From the NCBI GenBank assembly GCA_900553885.1, contig USFD01000016.1:1-45872 (forward strand): a stretch of 45,872 nucleotides of DNA, read 5' to 3'. The stretch comes from an uncultured Ruminococcus sp. GTDB lineage: Bacteria > Bacillota > Clostridia > Lachnospirales > Lachnospiraceae. Of the stretch, positions 11,001 through 17,853 are shown piece after piece. The notes beneath the pieces are model-generated. The model had not been told where the DNA came from and ran no database searches. It worked only from the letters and a program-made list of their open reading frames with translations. The first letter of the stretch is position 1; every line of letters begins with the position of its first letter. A program made the translations under genes and the position numbers.

Positions 11001-12219
11001 CTTCGCAAGGCTGTGGGAAAAGATCTGCTCCTTCTTCCGAAGAAAGCCGAAAGAAGAGGAGCCGGCGGAGGAACCGAAGGCAGAGGAGCCTGCAGAACCG
11101 GCGGAAGAACCCAAGGCAGAGGAGCCTGCGGAACCGGCGGAGGGACCGAAGACAGAAGAGCCTGCGGAACCGGCGGAGGAACCCAAGGCAGAGGAGCCTG
11201 CAAAGCCGGCAGAAGCGCCGAAGACAGAAGAAGCTGCGAAGCCGGAAGAGGAACCGAAAGCAGAGGAACCGAAAAGCGATCGCAGCATATTCAGAAGCTT
11301 CCGTTCAGTAATGAAAACCCAGGAGGAAGACGGACTGGATATTGAGGGAGATGATGAAGAACTGAAAGTACCGGAAGAGGAGATGACCAGTTATCAGAAA
11401 AACTGTTTCCTCAAATATGGATATGATGAAATTGACCCCTTCCTTGATCTGGAAGGAACCGCCTCTTATCTGGCTCAGTACGGATATAATCACAATTCTC
11501 TTCAGCAGGTCCGCGACAACGAAAAGGCGGCGGAAGAATATGCGAAAGCATATGATCCGAACAAGAAGGGAGCTCATTTCTGCGACTTCTGCGGTGTGGA
11601 ACTGGCCGGAGGAGAATACGATGTTCTCAAGGACGGAAGAGAACGGTGCGGGCACTGCTCCGCTACAGCGCTCCGTACAGGAGAACAGTTTAAAGAAGTA
11701 TTTAAGATTGTCCTGCGGAATATGGAAATATTCTATGGCATCAAGATTAATTCGGCAATCAAAGTAAGAATGACAGATGCCAACAGTATCGCCAGACATT
11801 TTGGCGAAGAGTTTGTTCCGACTCCGGGAGTGGACGGCAGAACACTGGGATTTGCGCAGAGAGATTCCACGGGCTACAGCATCTATATAGAAAATGGATC
11901 GCCGAAGCTTGCGGCTATGGCTACAATCGCCCATGAGCTGACCCATATCTGGCAGTATCAGAACTGGGATGAAAAGGTAATTATAAATACCTACGGAGCG
12001 CATAACCGGCTGGAAGTGTATGAAGGAATGGCCAAGTGGGCGGAAATTCAGTATCTGCTGTATCTCAATGAGATTGCATATGGAAAGCGTGAACAGATAC
12101 GGACGATGCTCAGGCAGGATGAATACGGACGGGGATTTATACAGTATCTGAAGAAGTATTCACTGGCTTACAATCAGGAGAAAAAGCGTACGCCGTTCCA
12201 GGAGTTCCCGCCATTGTAA
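8014..12219 (+). CDS. Multi-TM protein with helicase-like middle, zinc ribbon and C-terminal HExxH peptidase
   Basis: This 1401-residue composite starts with about five TM segments (near 5-27, 36-60, 85-110, 148-168, 178-197). The middle (about 310-860) has alternating strand/helix patterns, including CLIVMGRDSSTDD and FVFIVEPSKLL, which faintly resemble a degenerate Walker A/B helicase core. No intact GKT is present, so this reading is weak. A Pro/Glu/Ala/Lys-rich linker (about 1018-1089) of six 12-residue units follows. Next is a zinc ribbon with CDFC (1190-1193) and CGHC (1212-1215), then a metalloprotease-like domain with HELTH (1307-1311) and a downstream EGMAKWAE helix that may supply the third zinc ligand. 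The peptidase end is probably cytoplasmic. It closes the four-gene operon and a strong terminator follows. Confidence 0.8.
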   Translation: MTEIIYILKILLCTASFVLLCVAAMRLNLNRTERAKQFLMPAIALIYGILVLLCLNDIYVLLARLIRFLEEHISFISRLNLDQYLIYIVNAVMVLGFLIVKAIALPILKRTWGGSENLMDATSGHFYEYDREVDKWFVQPRYGEVKTYYKGLYIAAAVISSLVFVLSQYFPDAPFFQTAFYPVFGMLIVGEVVCFLSGLTKREFVEDILGEDEESYHMANYGLLRDVLRSLFEGHVLYDATMDSGLGMPPTFETLEEMCESPDAAVSNLGKYFRAVKESGTDIDPSYVKSCIRLVQGESVLFCDPFYRDLTEYILIPMMGHLMRYRKCLIVMGRDSSTDDVKDWLEQGMISQVNTDCLWKAEILGQEAAEADIGILKFSDLFNFEIQKKNEDFLKKVGFVFIVEPSKLLATGQMGLNLLVSRFDDKRKVVFAACDRNCDGLVDALSHTLKTNITEVAATSQGAAITSMMCWDADGEYMHHRIFSNVSRYLGIGTEINSVAMKYQIANTKWISGEKFPVTDMKWIAGQYYKKICSYADLPVSQESFNKAFQVDPNLWDLTVAENAFLVVEDEFQNLFEMIRLFSTRAKQQGFINVISENYLLRDYMFENARTFIADPKAVPTIVADYARTERNTILKLLMRMTGEQVGEEEIADALMVSGISFESPIDTFKELIKKHCSIDEVNLRVYFKEVLLGDGIRTETKKYYAIEDETETAEFARGLKNAYYIAEDEEGEKYYIGAKLYGHVFQSLIPGQFLTFAGKYYEVQSITPHSGVVVRRAADHINGRKYYRQMRHIVLSSWKDDTNVGGQRTLGDIRLYKGYCQVDIHTDGYLEMSSYNDLKTSRPIHVSGIPDRSYRNKLVMKIIFPGASEKIRYTICLLLNEIFRTIYPDAWPYICAVTQFQDGTGVPEHLQYAMYTMESDAADNGIYIVEDSEIDLGLTASAERNLERYLEIISEVLTWHDIKMKEKPEKEPEGEFKPEFPPEPETPVKHKKKGFFARLWEKICSFFRRKPKEEEPAEEPKAEEPAEPAEEPKAEEPAEPAEGPKTEEPAEPAEEPKAEEPAKPAEAPKTEEAAKPEEEPKAEEPKSDRSIFRSFRSVMKTQEEDGLDIEGDDEELKVPEEEMTSYQKNCFLKYGYDEIDPFLDLEGTASYLAQYGYNHNSLQQVRDNEKAAEEYAKAYDPNKKGAHFCDFCGVELAGGEYDVLKDGRERCGHCSATALRTGEQFKEVFKIVLRNMEIFYGIKINSAIKVRMTDANSIARHFGEEFVPTPGVDGRTLGFAQRDSTGYSIYIENGSPKLAAMATIAHELTHIWQYQNWDEKVIINTYGAHNRLEVYEGMAKWAEIQYLLYLNEIAYGKREQIRTMLRQDEYGRGFIQYLKKYSLAYNQEKKRTPFQEFPPL
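11065..11280 (+). repeat. Six tandem 36-bp in-frame repeats (12-residue Pro/Glu linker)
   Basis: Six consecutive imperfect 36-base units encode variants of AEEPKAEEPAEP in the large membrane/peptidase protein. The last unit diverges. The repeat forms an extended acidic linker between the membrane/helicase-like part and the zinc ribbon-peptidase part. Copy number is likely to vary between strains. Confidence 0.9.
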
Positions 12220-12281
12220 AGACCGGAAAGAAAAATATTTTGTTTCCTGTCAGAATGTCCGGGCATCCGGGAATGTATATG

Positions 12282-12313
12282 GCCGCGGGCTCTTTGGAGT
12301 CCGCGGCTTTGTC
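12282..12313 (+). terminator. Intrinsic terminator after the tubulin operon
   Basis: GCCGCGG pairs with CCGCGGC, extended by CTC/GAG and a G-T pair to an 11-bp stem with a four-base loop. It is followed by TTTGTC. Confidence 0.75.
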
Positions 12314-12333
12314 AAAAATATTTTGTCTGCGGA

Positions 12334-12342
12334 TGGTATAGT
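12334..12342 (+). promoter_or_regulatory. Extended -10 promoter with a dyad centred on it
   Basis: TGGTATAGT is an extended -10 (TGn-TATAGT, hexamer 12337-12342) without a good -35. The inverted repeat TGTCTGC (12324-12330) and GCAGACA (12349-12355) is centred exactly on the hexamer, so a dimeric repressor could bind here. The leader to ATG 12388 is about 40 bases. Confidence 0.5.
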
Positions 12343-12387
12343 ACATGTGCAGACAGAAAACAAGAGAGGAAAACAGGAGTGAGAGTG

Positions 12388-13656
12388 ATGAAGAAGTTTT
12401 TTTCTGTTATCGGGTATTTTATTATGTCAGTTCTTCTTTTCCTGGGCGGAGTGCTTCTGGATGCGTCCCCCTCTGCGGATATAATTACGGATGTAGAGAA
12501 ACAGGTGGCAGATCTGGATGACACAGATGATGACAAGGATCAGGGAGATCCGGACAACACAGGGGATCCTGATGATACAGGAAATCCGGATAATACAGGA
12601 GATCCGGACAGTGGGGACGATCCCGGCAATACAGGAGATACGGATGATGAAGCAGAATCAGAACCTTTCCTGTACTATTATTCCCTTCTTGATGATACAG
12701 AAAAAGGATATTACGATCAGCTCAGCGAGGCAGTAGCTTCTGAAGAAGAATCTGTTATGCTTCAGGGAATCACCTATGAAGAAGCGGATCCGATTTTCGT
12801 AAGCGTCCAGTATGACCACCCGGAATACTTCTGGTGTGAAGGTTCTTATACATACAGAAACGGCGACGACTACGTTCAGTTTATATTTAATTATAACTGT
12901 ACCGGAGAAGAAAAGGAGAACAGAGAGAAGGTTATCGAGCAGCAGGCAGATGAGATTCTTGCCGATATGCCTTCTGACAGTTCGGATTACGAGAAAGTGA
13001 AATACGTGTTTGAGACGCTGGTGGACCGGACGGATTATGATAAAGCAGCGCCCGAAAACCAGAATATCTACAGTGTGTTCGGTAACTGGAGAACGGTATG
13101 TGCCGGATACGCAAAGGCAACAAAATACCTTCTGGATCAGATGGGCGTTGACTGTATCTATGTGACAGGAACGGCAGGCGAGTCCCATGCGTGGAATATC
13201 GTAAATTGTGGCGGAAACTACTACTATGTGGATACTACATGGGGCGATCCTACATACCAGGAAGGACACGGAGTGGATGTAGACACCACTGCGTATGAGT
13301 ACCTGTGCTGTCCGGAAGAAATGCTGTCGCGCACCCATACGCCTGATCCGGCATTCCCGCTTCCGGAGTGTACCGATACTTCCCTGGAATACTACAGGCT
13401 TGAGGGGAGATATCTGACGTCTCCGGATAAGGATGCAATCCTGGATATTATGGAGAAAGATATTGATGAAAATGCCGAACGGACAGATATTCAGTTCTCC
13501 GAACCGAAGGTATATGATCAGGTAATGGCACAGCTGGAGGCAATTCTGCAGGAGGCAATGGCCTACGAAACAACTGTAAAAGGCGAGGACGCAGGAGGGG
13601 TCAGCTACCAGTATAATGAGAATACATGTAAGATTACAGTATTCTGGAATGAGTAA
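12388..13656 (+). CDS. Membrane-anchored transglutaminase-like (cysteine protease fold) protein
   Basis: Start set at ATG 12388, 8-9 bases after an ACAGGAG site; the in-frame GTG at 12379 sits inside that site. The 422-residue product has an N-terminal hydrophobic helix (about 4-24, signal anchor or uncleaved signal) followed by a low-complexity Asp/Gly/Pro/Asn/Thr spacer (about 53-88). The transglutaminase-like core has a complete catalytic triad: Cys238 in VCAGYA, His267 in SHAWN and Asp282 in VDTTWGDP. The enzyme should face outside the membrane, where relatives cleave or cross-link peptides or cell-wall material. It is the first gene of a three-gene unit with the KAP-methyltransferase gene 43 bases downstream. 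The substrate is not predictable. Confidence 0.85.
   Translation: MKKFFSVIGYFIMSVLLFLGGVLLDASPSADIITDVEKQVADLDDTDDDKDQGDPDNTGDPDDTGNPDNTGDPDSGDDPGNTGDTDDEAESEPFLYYYSLLDDTEKGYYDQLSEAVASEEESVMLQGITYEEADPIFVSVQYDHPEYFWCEGSYTYRNGDDYVQFIFNYNCTGEEKENREKVIEQQADEILADMPSDSSDYEKVKYVFETLVDRTDYDKAAPENQNIYSVFGNWRTVCAGYAKATKYLLDQMGVDCIYVTGTAGESHAWNIVNCGGNYYYVDTTWGDPTYQEGHGVDVDTTAYEYLCCPEEMLSRTHTPDPAFPLPECTDTSLEYYRLEGRYLTSPDKDAILDIMEKDIDENAERTDIQFSEPKVYDQVMAQLEAILQEAMAYETTVKGEDAGGVSYQYNENTCKITVFWNE
12544..12651 (+). repeat. Asp/Gly-rich 18-bp-type repeat in the transglutaminase-like gene
   Basis: Imperfect tandem codon blocks encode GDPDNT-like hexapeptides (residues about 53-88). They form a flexible acidic stalk between the membrane anchor and the catalytic domain, similar to calcium-binding or spacer regions of surface proteins. 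Confidence 0.8.
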
Positions 13657-13699
13657 CCGGAGACGGAAAAGCGACGTAAAGGGCTGGAGGATTACATAT

Positions 13700-15874
13700 A
13701 TGGAACAACGGGATATACCGGTGGAAACACCGGAACAGGACGAATTTGGAATCGGCAAATATGTAAAGGGTCTGTGCTCTTTTATAAAAAGCAGCGATAC
13801 ACCCATTACAATTGCCCTTCACGGAGAGTGGGGAAGCGGAAAAACCTCGTTTATGAAAATGATGGAGTACTGCCTGTGCTCTCCGAAACTTCCGGAAAGT
13901 GAGCGATACGATGCCATCTGGCTCAATACATGGGATCTGTTTCTGGAGAATGAATATGATGTGGCCGTTAAGAAGCTGCTCTCCAGTCTGTTCTCCCAGC
14001 TGGAAGAGCATTTTGAAAAGCTGCACACCAAGAAGAAAAGCGACGAGCGCAAAAAACAGATCAAGGAATATCTGAAAGGCGTCTCGAGCGTAATGCTTTC
14101 CGCAATCAATATTGAGCTTGAGACATCAGGAAAAGTTCTGGATCAGGTTTTCGGCGGACATGATTTCGCGTCGATCCGGACAATAAAGAAGCAGTTTGAG
14201 AACTTTTTAAAAGAAGAGGTGGCGCAGAAGTCAAATGGTGTGACGGACCGGGCTTTCCTTATATTTGTGGATGATCTGGACCGGCTGGAGCCCCGGCTTG
14301 CGGTGACTTTGCTGGAGGCTCTGAAAAACCTCTTTGACATTGAAAAATGTATTTTTGTGCTGGCCATTGATTATGACGTTGTAACCTTTGGCGTGGAGCA
14401 GAAATACGGCAGCAAGAATATGGCCAACCGGAATATCGGACAGGATTTTTTTGACAAGCTGATCCAGGTGCCCTACCGGATTCCCATGTCAAAATATGAC
14501 ATTCAGGGAATGGTTATGGACAGGCTGAAAAAGATTGAATATTTCGAAAGAGCCTATGACTACGAAAAATATGAAGGCAGGATTATCGAGATATTTCAGC
14601 TGGCTACAAATAAAAATCCCAGGGCGATCAAGCGTCTCCTGAACATGCTGCATCTTATGACGGCCATGAATCTGGGAGAAGAAAGACGCCACGCCGAACT
14701 GCGGATGATGGAGCTCCTGCTGATGGCTCTGCAGCTGTCCTTCCCGTCGGTGTATTCCCTGCTCAGTAAAAATAATAACCTGGATACATGGAAGATCAAT
14801 CTGGTTATGGAAAACAGGGAGACTGCCATAAATGACACGATCCGGGAACAGTATCAGCTGGATGAAGTGTGGAAAGAAGTGATCTATCTTGTCGTATCCC
14901 AGGATGAGGTAGTGCGCCATAATTATTACCGGGTAGCACAGCTGCTGGAAATATATGAGCAGCTGCAGGACCGCTGCTACAAAGTGGGGGAGCGTGTGGA
15001 GGACGCACTTGGTATTGTAAATGTAATCTGTGCCGATTCCGAAAAAACCGGTCAGGTCGAATATGACGGAGCGTCTTATGACCGTTCTTCCCAGACCCAG
15101 TACCGGCAGGGCGCGAAACTTGTAAATGCTATTGATTTCAGCGGCTTTTCCAGAGTGCTGGACGTAGGCTGCGGGAACGGCGCAACTACAATTGACATGT
15201 GGAACAAGAACCGGGATATGTATATAAGAGCCTTTGATCTGGCCGCCAGCCAGATCGACATAGCAAATGAGAAATACCGGCAGCTGCTGGAAACGATTCC
15301 GGAAGGAACCTATGAAGGGGAAATTAATTTCGACATAATGGACGCACTGGATCTGAAGGATAAGGAGATGTATGATCTGGTCTTTTCCAATGCGACGCTT
15401 CACTGGATAACAGATGAAAAGCGGATGTACAGACTTCTGTATGAAGCTCTGGAGCCGGGCGGCAGGCTGGCTGTGCATCAGGGTGGATACGGAACCTACG
15501 CCGGGCTCCATAAAGCGGTCAGACAGGCCATACACAATCTCGGTCTGGGCGACAGATACAGAAAATGGATCTTTCCCGCGTTTTATCCCAGAAAAGAGGA
15601 GATGAAGCTTCTGCTGGAAGGTGTAGGCTTTACGGATATCCGGGTGGAAAGCATCTATTCCGATGAGAAGGATAATATGGATCTGGTAGATAATTTCGCC
15701 AATGCCAGCCTGATTTATTATCATATTCCGGCAGTGTCGGACGAAGAATTCGCGGCCATAAAAGCAGAATATTTCCGGATATGTAAAGCGGAAGAGCCGG
15801 ACAAGTCGTCCCATCGGTTATATATATTTGCGGAGAGACCGAAAAAGAAAAGGAGAGAAGAGGATGAGGACTGA
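13700..15874 (+). CDS. KAP-family P-loop NTPase fused to a SAM-dependent methyltransferase
   Basis: Start chosen at ATG 13700, nine bases after GGAGG; an upstream in-frame start would overlap the previous gene. The 724-residue product begins with a KAP-type NTPase: Walker A GEWGSGKTS (residues 42-50), Walker B IFVDDLDRL (D191, D192) and an NPRAIKR stretch typical of the family. KAP proteins are usually membrane-associated, but I see no inserted TM helices here. The C-terminal third is a class I methyltransferase with motif I VLDVGCGNG (486-494), an acidic second strand (AFDLAAS), FSNATLHW and LEPGGRLAV, resembling the trans-aconitate methyltransferase group. The two halves are in one uninterrupted frame. 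The acceptor substrate is unknown. The next gene overlaps the 3' end by 11 bases. Confidence 0.88.
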   Translation: MEQRDIPVETPEQDEFGIGKYVKGLCSFIKSSDTPITIALHGEWGSGKTSFMKMMEYCLCSPKLPESERYDAIWLNTWDLFLENEYDVAVKKLLSSLFSQLEEHFEKLHTKKKSDERKKQIKEYLKGVSSVMLSAINIELETSGKVLDQVFGGHDFASIRTIKKQFENFLKEEVAQKSNGVTDRAFLIFVDDLDRLEPRLAVTLLEALKNLFDIEKCIFVLAIDYDVVTFGVEQKYGSKNMANRNIGQDFFDKLIQVPYRIPMSKYDIQGMVMDRLKKIEYFERAYDYEKYEGRIIEIFQLATNKNPRAIKRLLNMLHLMTAMNLGEERRHAELRMMELLLMALQLSFPSVYSLLSKNNNLDTWKINLVMENRETAINDTIREQYQLDEVWKEVIYLVVSQDEVVRHNYYRVAQLLEIYEQLQDRCYKVGERVEDALGIVNVICADSEKTGQVEYDGASYDRSSQTQYRQGAKLVNAIDFSGFSRVLDVGCGNGATTIDMWNKNRDMYIRAFDLAASQIDIANEKYRQLLETIPEGTYEGEINFDIMDALDLKDKEMYDLVFSNATLHWITDEKRMYRLLYEALEPGGRLAVHQGGYGTYAGLHKAVRQAIHNLGLGDRYRKWIFPAFYPRKEEMKLLLEGVGFTDIRVESIYSDEKDNMDLVDNFANASLIYYHIPAVSDEEFAAIKAEYFRICKAEEPDKSSHRLYIFAERPKKKRREEDED

Positions 15875-16430
15875 GTATGTGGGCAAGGTAACGGATGAAA
15901 AAGAGAAACAGCAGATATGGGAGCTCCTGTGTGAATGCGATCAGGAGTTCTGGCCGCCGCTGTCAGCACGGAACAGTTCGGTGCAGAAGGATCTCAGAGG
16001 CGGCGCTCCGGCGGAGGAACAGACCGGAGGTACGGTGCAGAAACCGACAGTCTATTTTGATGAGATGATCGGTCAGGAATTTATTCTTGCCTTTGATGAG
16101 GATGGAAATGTAGCAGGCTTTATGACATTTAAAAAGGATTACACCTGTGATGCCCTCAGGGATTTCGGCACTTCTCTGTACATTACGACGATCTGTGTAA
16201 AAAAAGAGCTGCGCAGACAGCACATTATGAGCGGGCTGTACGACTGCATGGAGACAACAGCAGCAAAAGCATGCGGCTGTCCCCGTATCTCTACCAGAAC
16301 ATGGTCGGAGAATGAAGCCCATATGAAGGGACTTCAGCACAGGGGCTACCGGCTGCTGGCGGTGCTCAAGGATGACAGAGGGCCGGGGATTGATACGGTG
16401 TATTATGGAATGGAGACAGATCAGAAATGA
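15864..16430 (+). CDS. GNAT-family N-acetyltransferase
   Basis: Start set at ATG 15864, a few bases after AGGAGAGAAG, overlapping the previous stop by 11 bases; the longer frame has no better site. The 188-residue product has the GNAT core: a strand ending FILAFDEDGNVAGFMTF, then motif A ITTICVKKELRRQHIM in which the acetyl-CoA-binding R/Q-x-x-G/A loop is RRQHI, and a C-terminal RGYRLLAVLKDD strand. Single-domain, no signal or TM, so cytoplasmic. GNAT enzymes transfer acetyl from acetyl-CoA to amines or protein lysines; the acceptor cannot be predicted. Co-transcribed with the KAP-methyltransferase gene. Confidence 0.8.
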   Translation: MRTEYVGKVTDEKEKQQIWELLCECDQEFWPPLSARNSSVQKDLRGGAPAEEQTGGTVQKPTVYFDEMIGQEFILAFDEDGNVAGFMTFKKDYTCDALRDFGTSLYITTICVKKELRRQHIMSGLYDCMETTAAKACGCPRISTRTWSENEAHMKGLQHRGYRLLAVLKDDRGPGIDTVYYGMETDQK

Positions 16431-16449
16431 TACTTTGTTTAAGGAGATA

Positions 16450-16478
16450 TTTATTTCACGGTAAAACAGGTGTATAAT
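16450..16478 (+). promoter_or_regulatory. Promoter upstream of the methyltransferase-TIR unit
   Basis: A perfect -10 TATAAT (16473-16478) is preceded at 17 bases by a weak -35 TTTATT (16450-16455). It lies in the 117-base gap between the GNAT and methyltransferase genes. Confidence 0.5.
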
Positions 16479-16498
16479 TTATTTATGTTTTAACCACA

Positions 16499-16519
16499 TT
16501 CTGCTGCAGTACAGCAGAA
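16499..16519 (+). promoter_or_regulatory. Perfect 8-bp hairpin/dyad in the 5' leader
   Basis: TTCTGCTG (16499-16506) and CAGCAGAA (16512-16519) form a perfect stem with a five-base loop just after the expected transcription start. It could be an operator or a leader-stabilising hairpin. No T-run follows, so it is not a terminator. Confidence 0.5.
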
Positions 16520-16547
16520 GAATATCAGGCTTACTCAGGAGGAACAT

Positions 16548-17318
16548 ATGAAAAATTATGAAATAACCCCCAGTTTTTATGTCAGTGAAGAGTATTTCAA
16601 AAAGTATCTGGGGCAGACGTCTTACTATCTGAAACTTCAAGATGTAACAGAGAAAATTATCCGGCTGACACATGCACAGAATGTTCTGGAACTGGGGTCT
16701 GCACTGGGAACTACAGTGGGAAAATTCGCGGCCGAATTTAAAACGGTACATTTTACAGGGGTAGATATCCGCGAAGACGTAGTGGAACAGGCAAAAAAAA
16801 CATTTTCCGGGCTGGACAACCTGGAGTTTAAAGCAGCAGACATGTGCGATTATGTAAAAGATTCGATATCAGATACAGATCTGATATATCTGTTGTATTC
16901 TTTCCATCATATCGAGGATCCCTTGGAGCGCAAAGTGGAATTCCTGGAGACATGTCATAAAAATATGAAAAAGGGATCTTTTCTGTTTATCATAGAAAGC
17001 TTTCTGCCCGGCCCTGATTCAAGCGCGGGAGATATTGACCGCCTGTATGAAAAAAGGGCTCTGGAAGGATATGCATCAACTTACTGGAATTCATTAAACT
17101 CTATAGATGAAGAAGGTCTGGCGCTGTCGAAAAAAGTGGCTTCTGTTTCCTTCAGCGAGGAGTCAAAAGCAGGCGAGATGGTAGTTAAGAGAGATACGGA
17201 ATATCTTGTAGATTTTGACTGGCTGGTTAAGGCCTGTGAAGACGCGGGATTTGAAGTTGTTATAGCGGAACCGGTCAATTGTATATGCGAAAACGCAGTC
17301 TTATTAAGGAGGAGATAG
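16548..17318 (+). CDS. Class I SAM-dependent methyltransferase
   Basis: The 256-residue product starts 7 bases after CAGGAGG. Motif I VLELGSALGTTVG, the acidic strand end TGVDIRED, the AADM segment (adenine contact) and DLIYLLYSFHHIEDP define a Rossmann-type methyltransferase. The glycine-rich loop has Ser in place of the usual second Gly-Cys. No signal or TM, so cytoplasmic. The C-terminal part (about 165-256) is a substrate-binding cap with no recognised specificity. Only one base separates its stop from the next start, so it is probably co-translated with the dehydroquinate-synthase-like gene and, four bases on, the TIR gene. The methyl acceptor is unknown. Confidence 0.85.
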   Translation: MKNYEITPSFYVSEEYFKKYLGQTSYYLKLQDVTEKIIRLTHAQNVLELGSALGTTVGKFAAEFKTVHFTGVDIREDVVEQAKKTFSGLDNLEFKAADMCDYVKDSISDTDLIYLLYSFHHIEDPLERKVEFLETCHKNMKKGSFLFIIESFLPGPDSSAGDIDRLYEKRALEGYASTYWNSLNSIDEEGLALSKKVASVSFSEESKAGEMVVKRDTEYLVDFDWLVKACEDAGFEVVIAEPVNCICENAVLLRRR

Positions 17319-17319
17319 T

Positions 17320-17850
17320 ATGGAACTTGCATACGGCGCAGTGGCTCAGATTATAGATATGGGAGAAGGGACAAGAGTAGAACTGGATTTTGTAGATGCG
17401 CTTGGCAGTAGCGAAGGGGTGCTGGTAGGCGATACTGCGAGAGGCTTCCTGTGCGTGCTGGGAGAGACAAGGAGTACGGACACATATCCTCCCCGGCCGT
17501 TCCGGGTAAACGCGGGGGCTATTCACCAGTATGTCTATATGGGGGATAATAAGACCAAGTATTTGTCCGAGGTTAAGGCCGGCGACAGAATTGTGATAAC
17601 GGACGGGAAAAATGAACGGCTTGTTTCAGTGGGCAGAGTAAAAATTGAGAAGCGTCCCTTTAAGAAAATAATTTTAGACGGAGGAATATCGGCAACCCTT
17701 CAGGATGCGGACAGTGTATTTATTATGGGAAAGGAAAATTCTGTACACTTTAAAGATGTAAAGGAGCAGGAGAAGATCGCATATTTGAAGGCGGAAAATT
17801 ATGCACGGCACAAGGGCGAGGCGATTGAAGAAGAGATCGAGGAGAGATAG
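17320..17850 (+). CDS. Stand-alone C-terminal domain of archaeal-type 3-dehydroquinate synthase (DHQS II-like)
   Basis: The 176-residue sequence matches the C-terminal half of archaeal 3-dehydroquinate synthase II (AroB-prime). Shared features are a starting strand with VAQIIDMGEGTRVELDF, EGVLVGDTARGFLCV, the highly conserved RPFRVNAGAIHQYV, KTKYLSEVKAGD, GRVKIEKRPF and a terminal ENYARHKG. Full-length enzymes have about 330-380 residues. The N-terminal TIM-barrel-like half that carries the catalytic lysine is absent, and no remnant lies upstream because the methyltransferase gene occupies that space. The start is secure (TTAAGGAGG before ATG). It is therefore not expected to make dehydroquinate. 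It is sandwiched between a methyltransferase and a TIR gene with 1-3 base gaps, so a sensor or ligand-binding role in that unit is my inference. Confidence 0.85.
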   Translation: MELAYGAVAQIIDMGEGTRVELDFVDALGSSEGVLVGDTARGFLCVLGETRSTDTYPPRPFRVNAGAIHQYVYMGDNKTKYLSEVKAGDRIVITDGKNERLVSVGRVKIEKRPFKKIILDGGISATLQDADSVFIMGKENSVHFKDVKEQEKIAYLKAENYARHKGEAIEEEIEER

Positions 17851-17853
17851 AAG

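Noticed and set aside
11065..11280. Regular 36-bp repeats considered as a CRISPR array
   Set aside because: There are no spacers; the units are contiguous and in frame within a coding sequence, encoding a Pro/Glu linker.
342..12219. A tellurite-resistance/TerD-type or MoxR-vWA cluster
   Set aside because: No TerD-like, TerC-like or MoxR AAA gene is present; the vWA gene is paired with a tubulin-like GTPase instead.
12309..12342. TTGTCA (12309-12314) as the -35 of the transglutaminase gene promoter
   Set aside because: The distance to TATAGT is 22 bases, too long; the extended -10 explains the site better.
14489..15814. Minus-strand open frame (about 441 codons) opposite the KAP-methyltransferase gene
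   Set aside because: Shadow frame; the plus-strand protein carries the Walker and SAM motifs.
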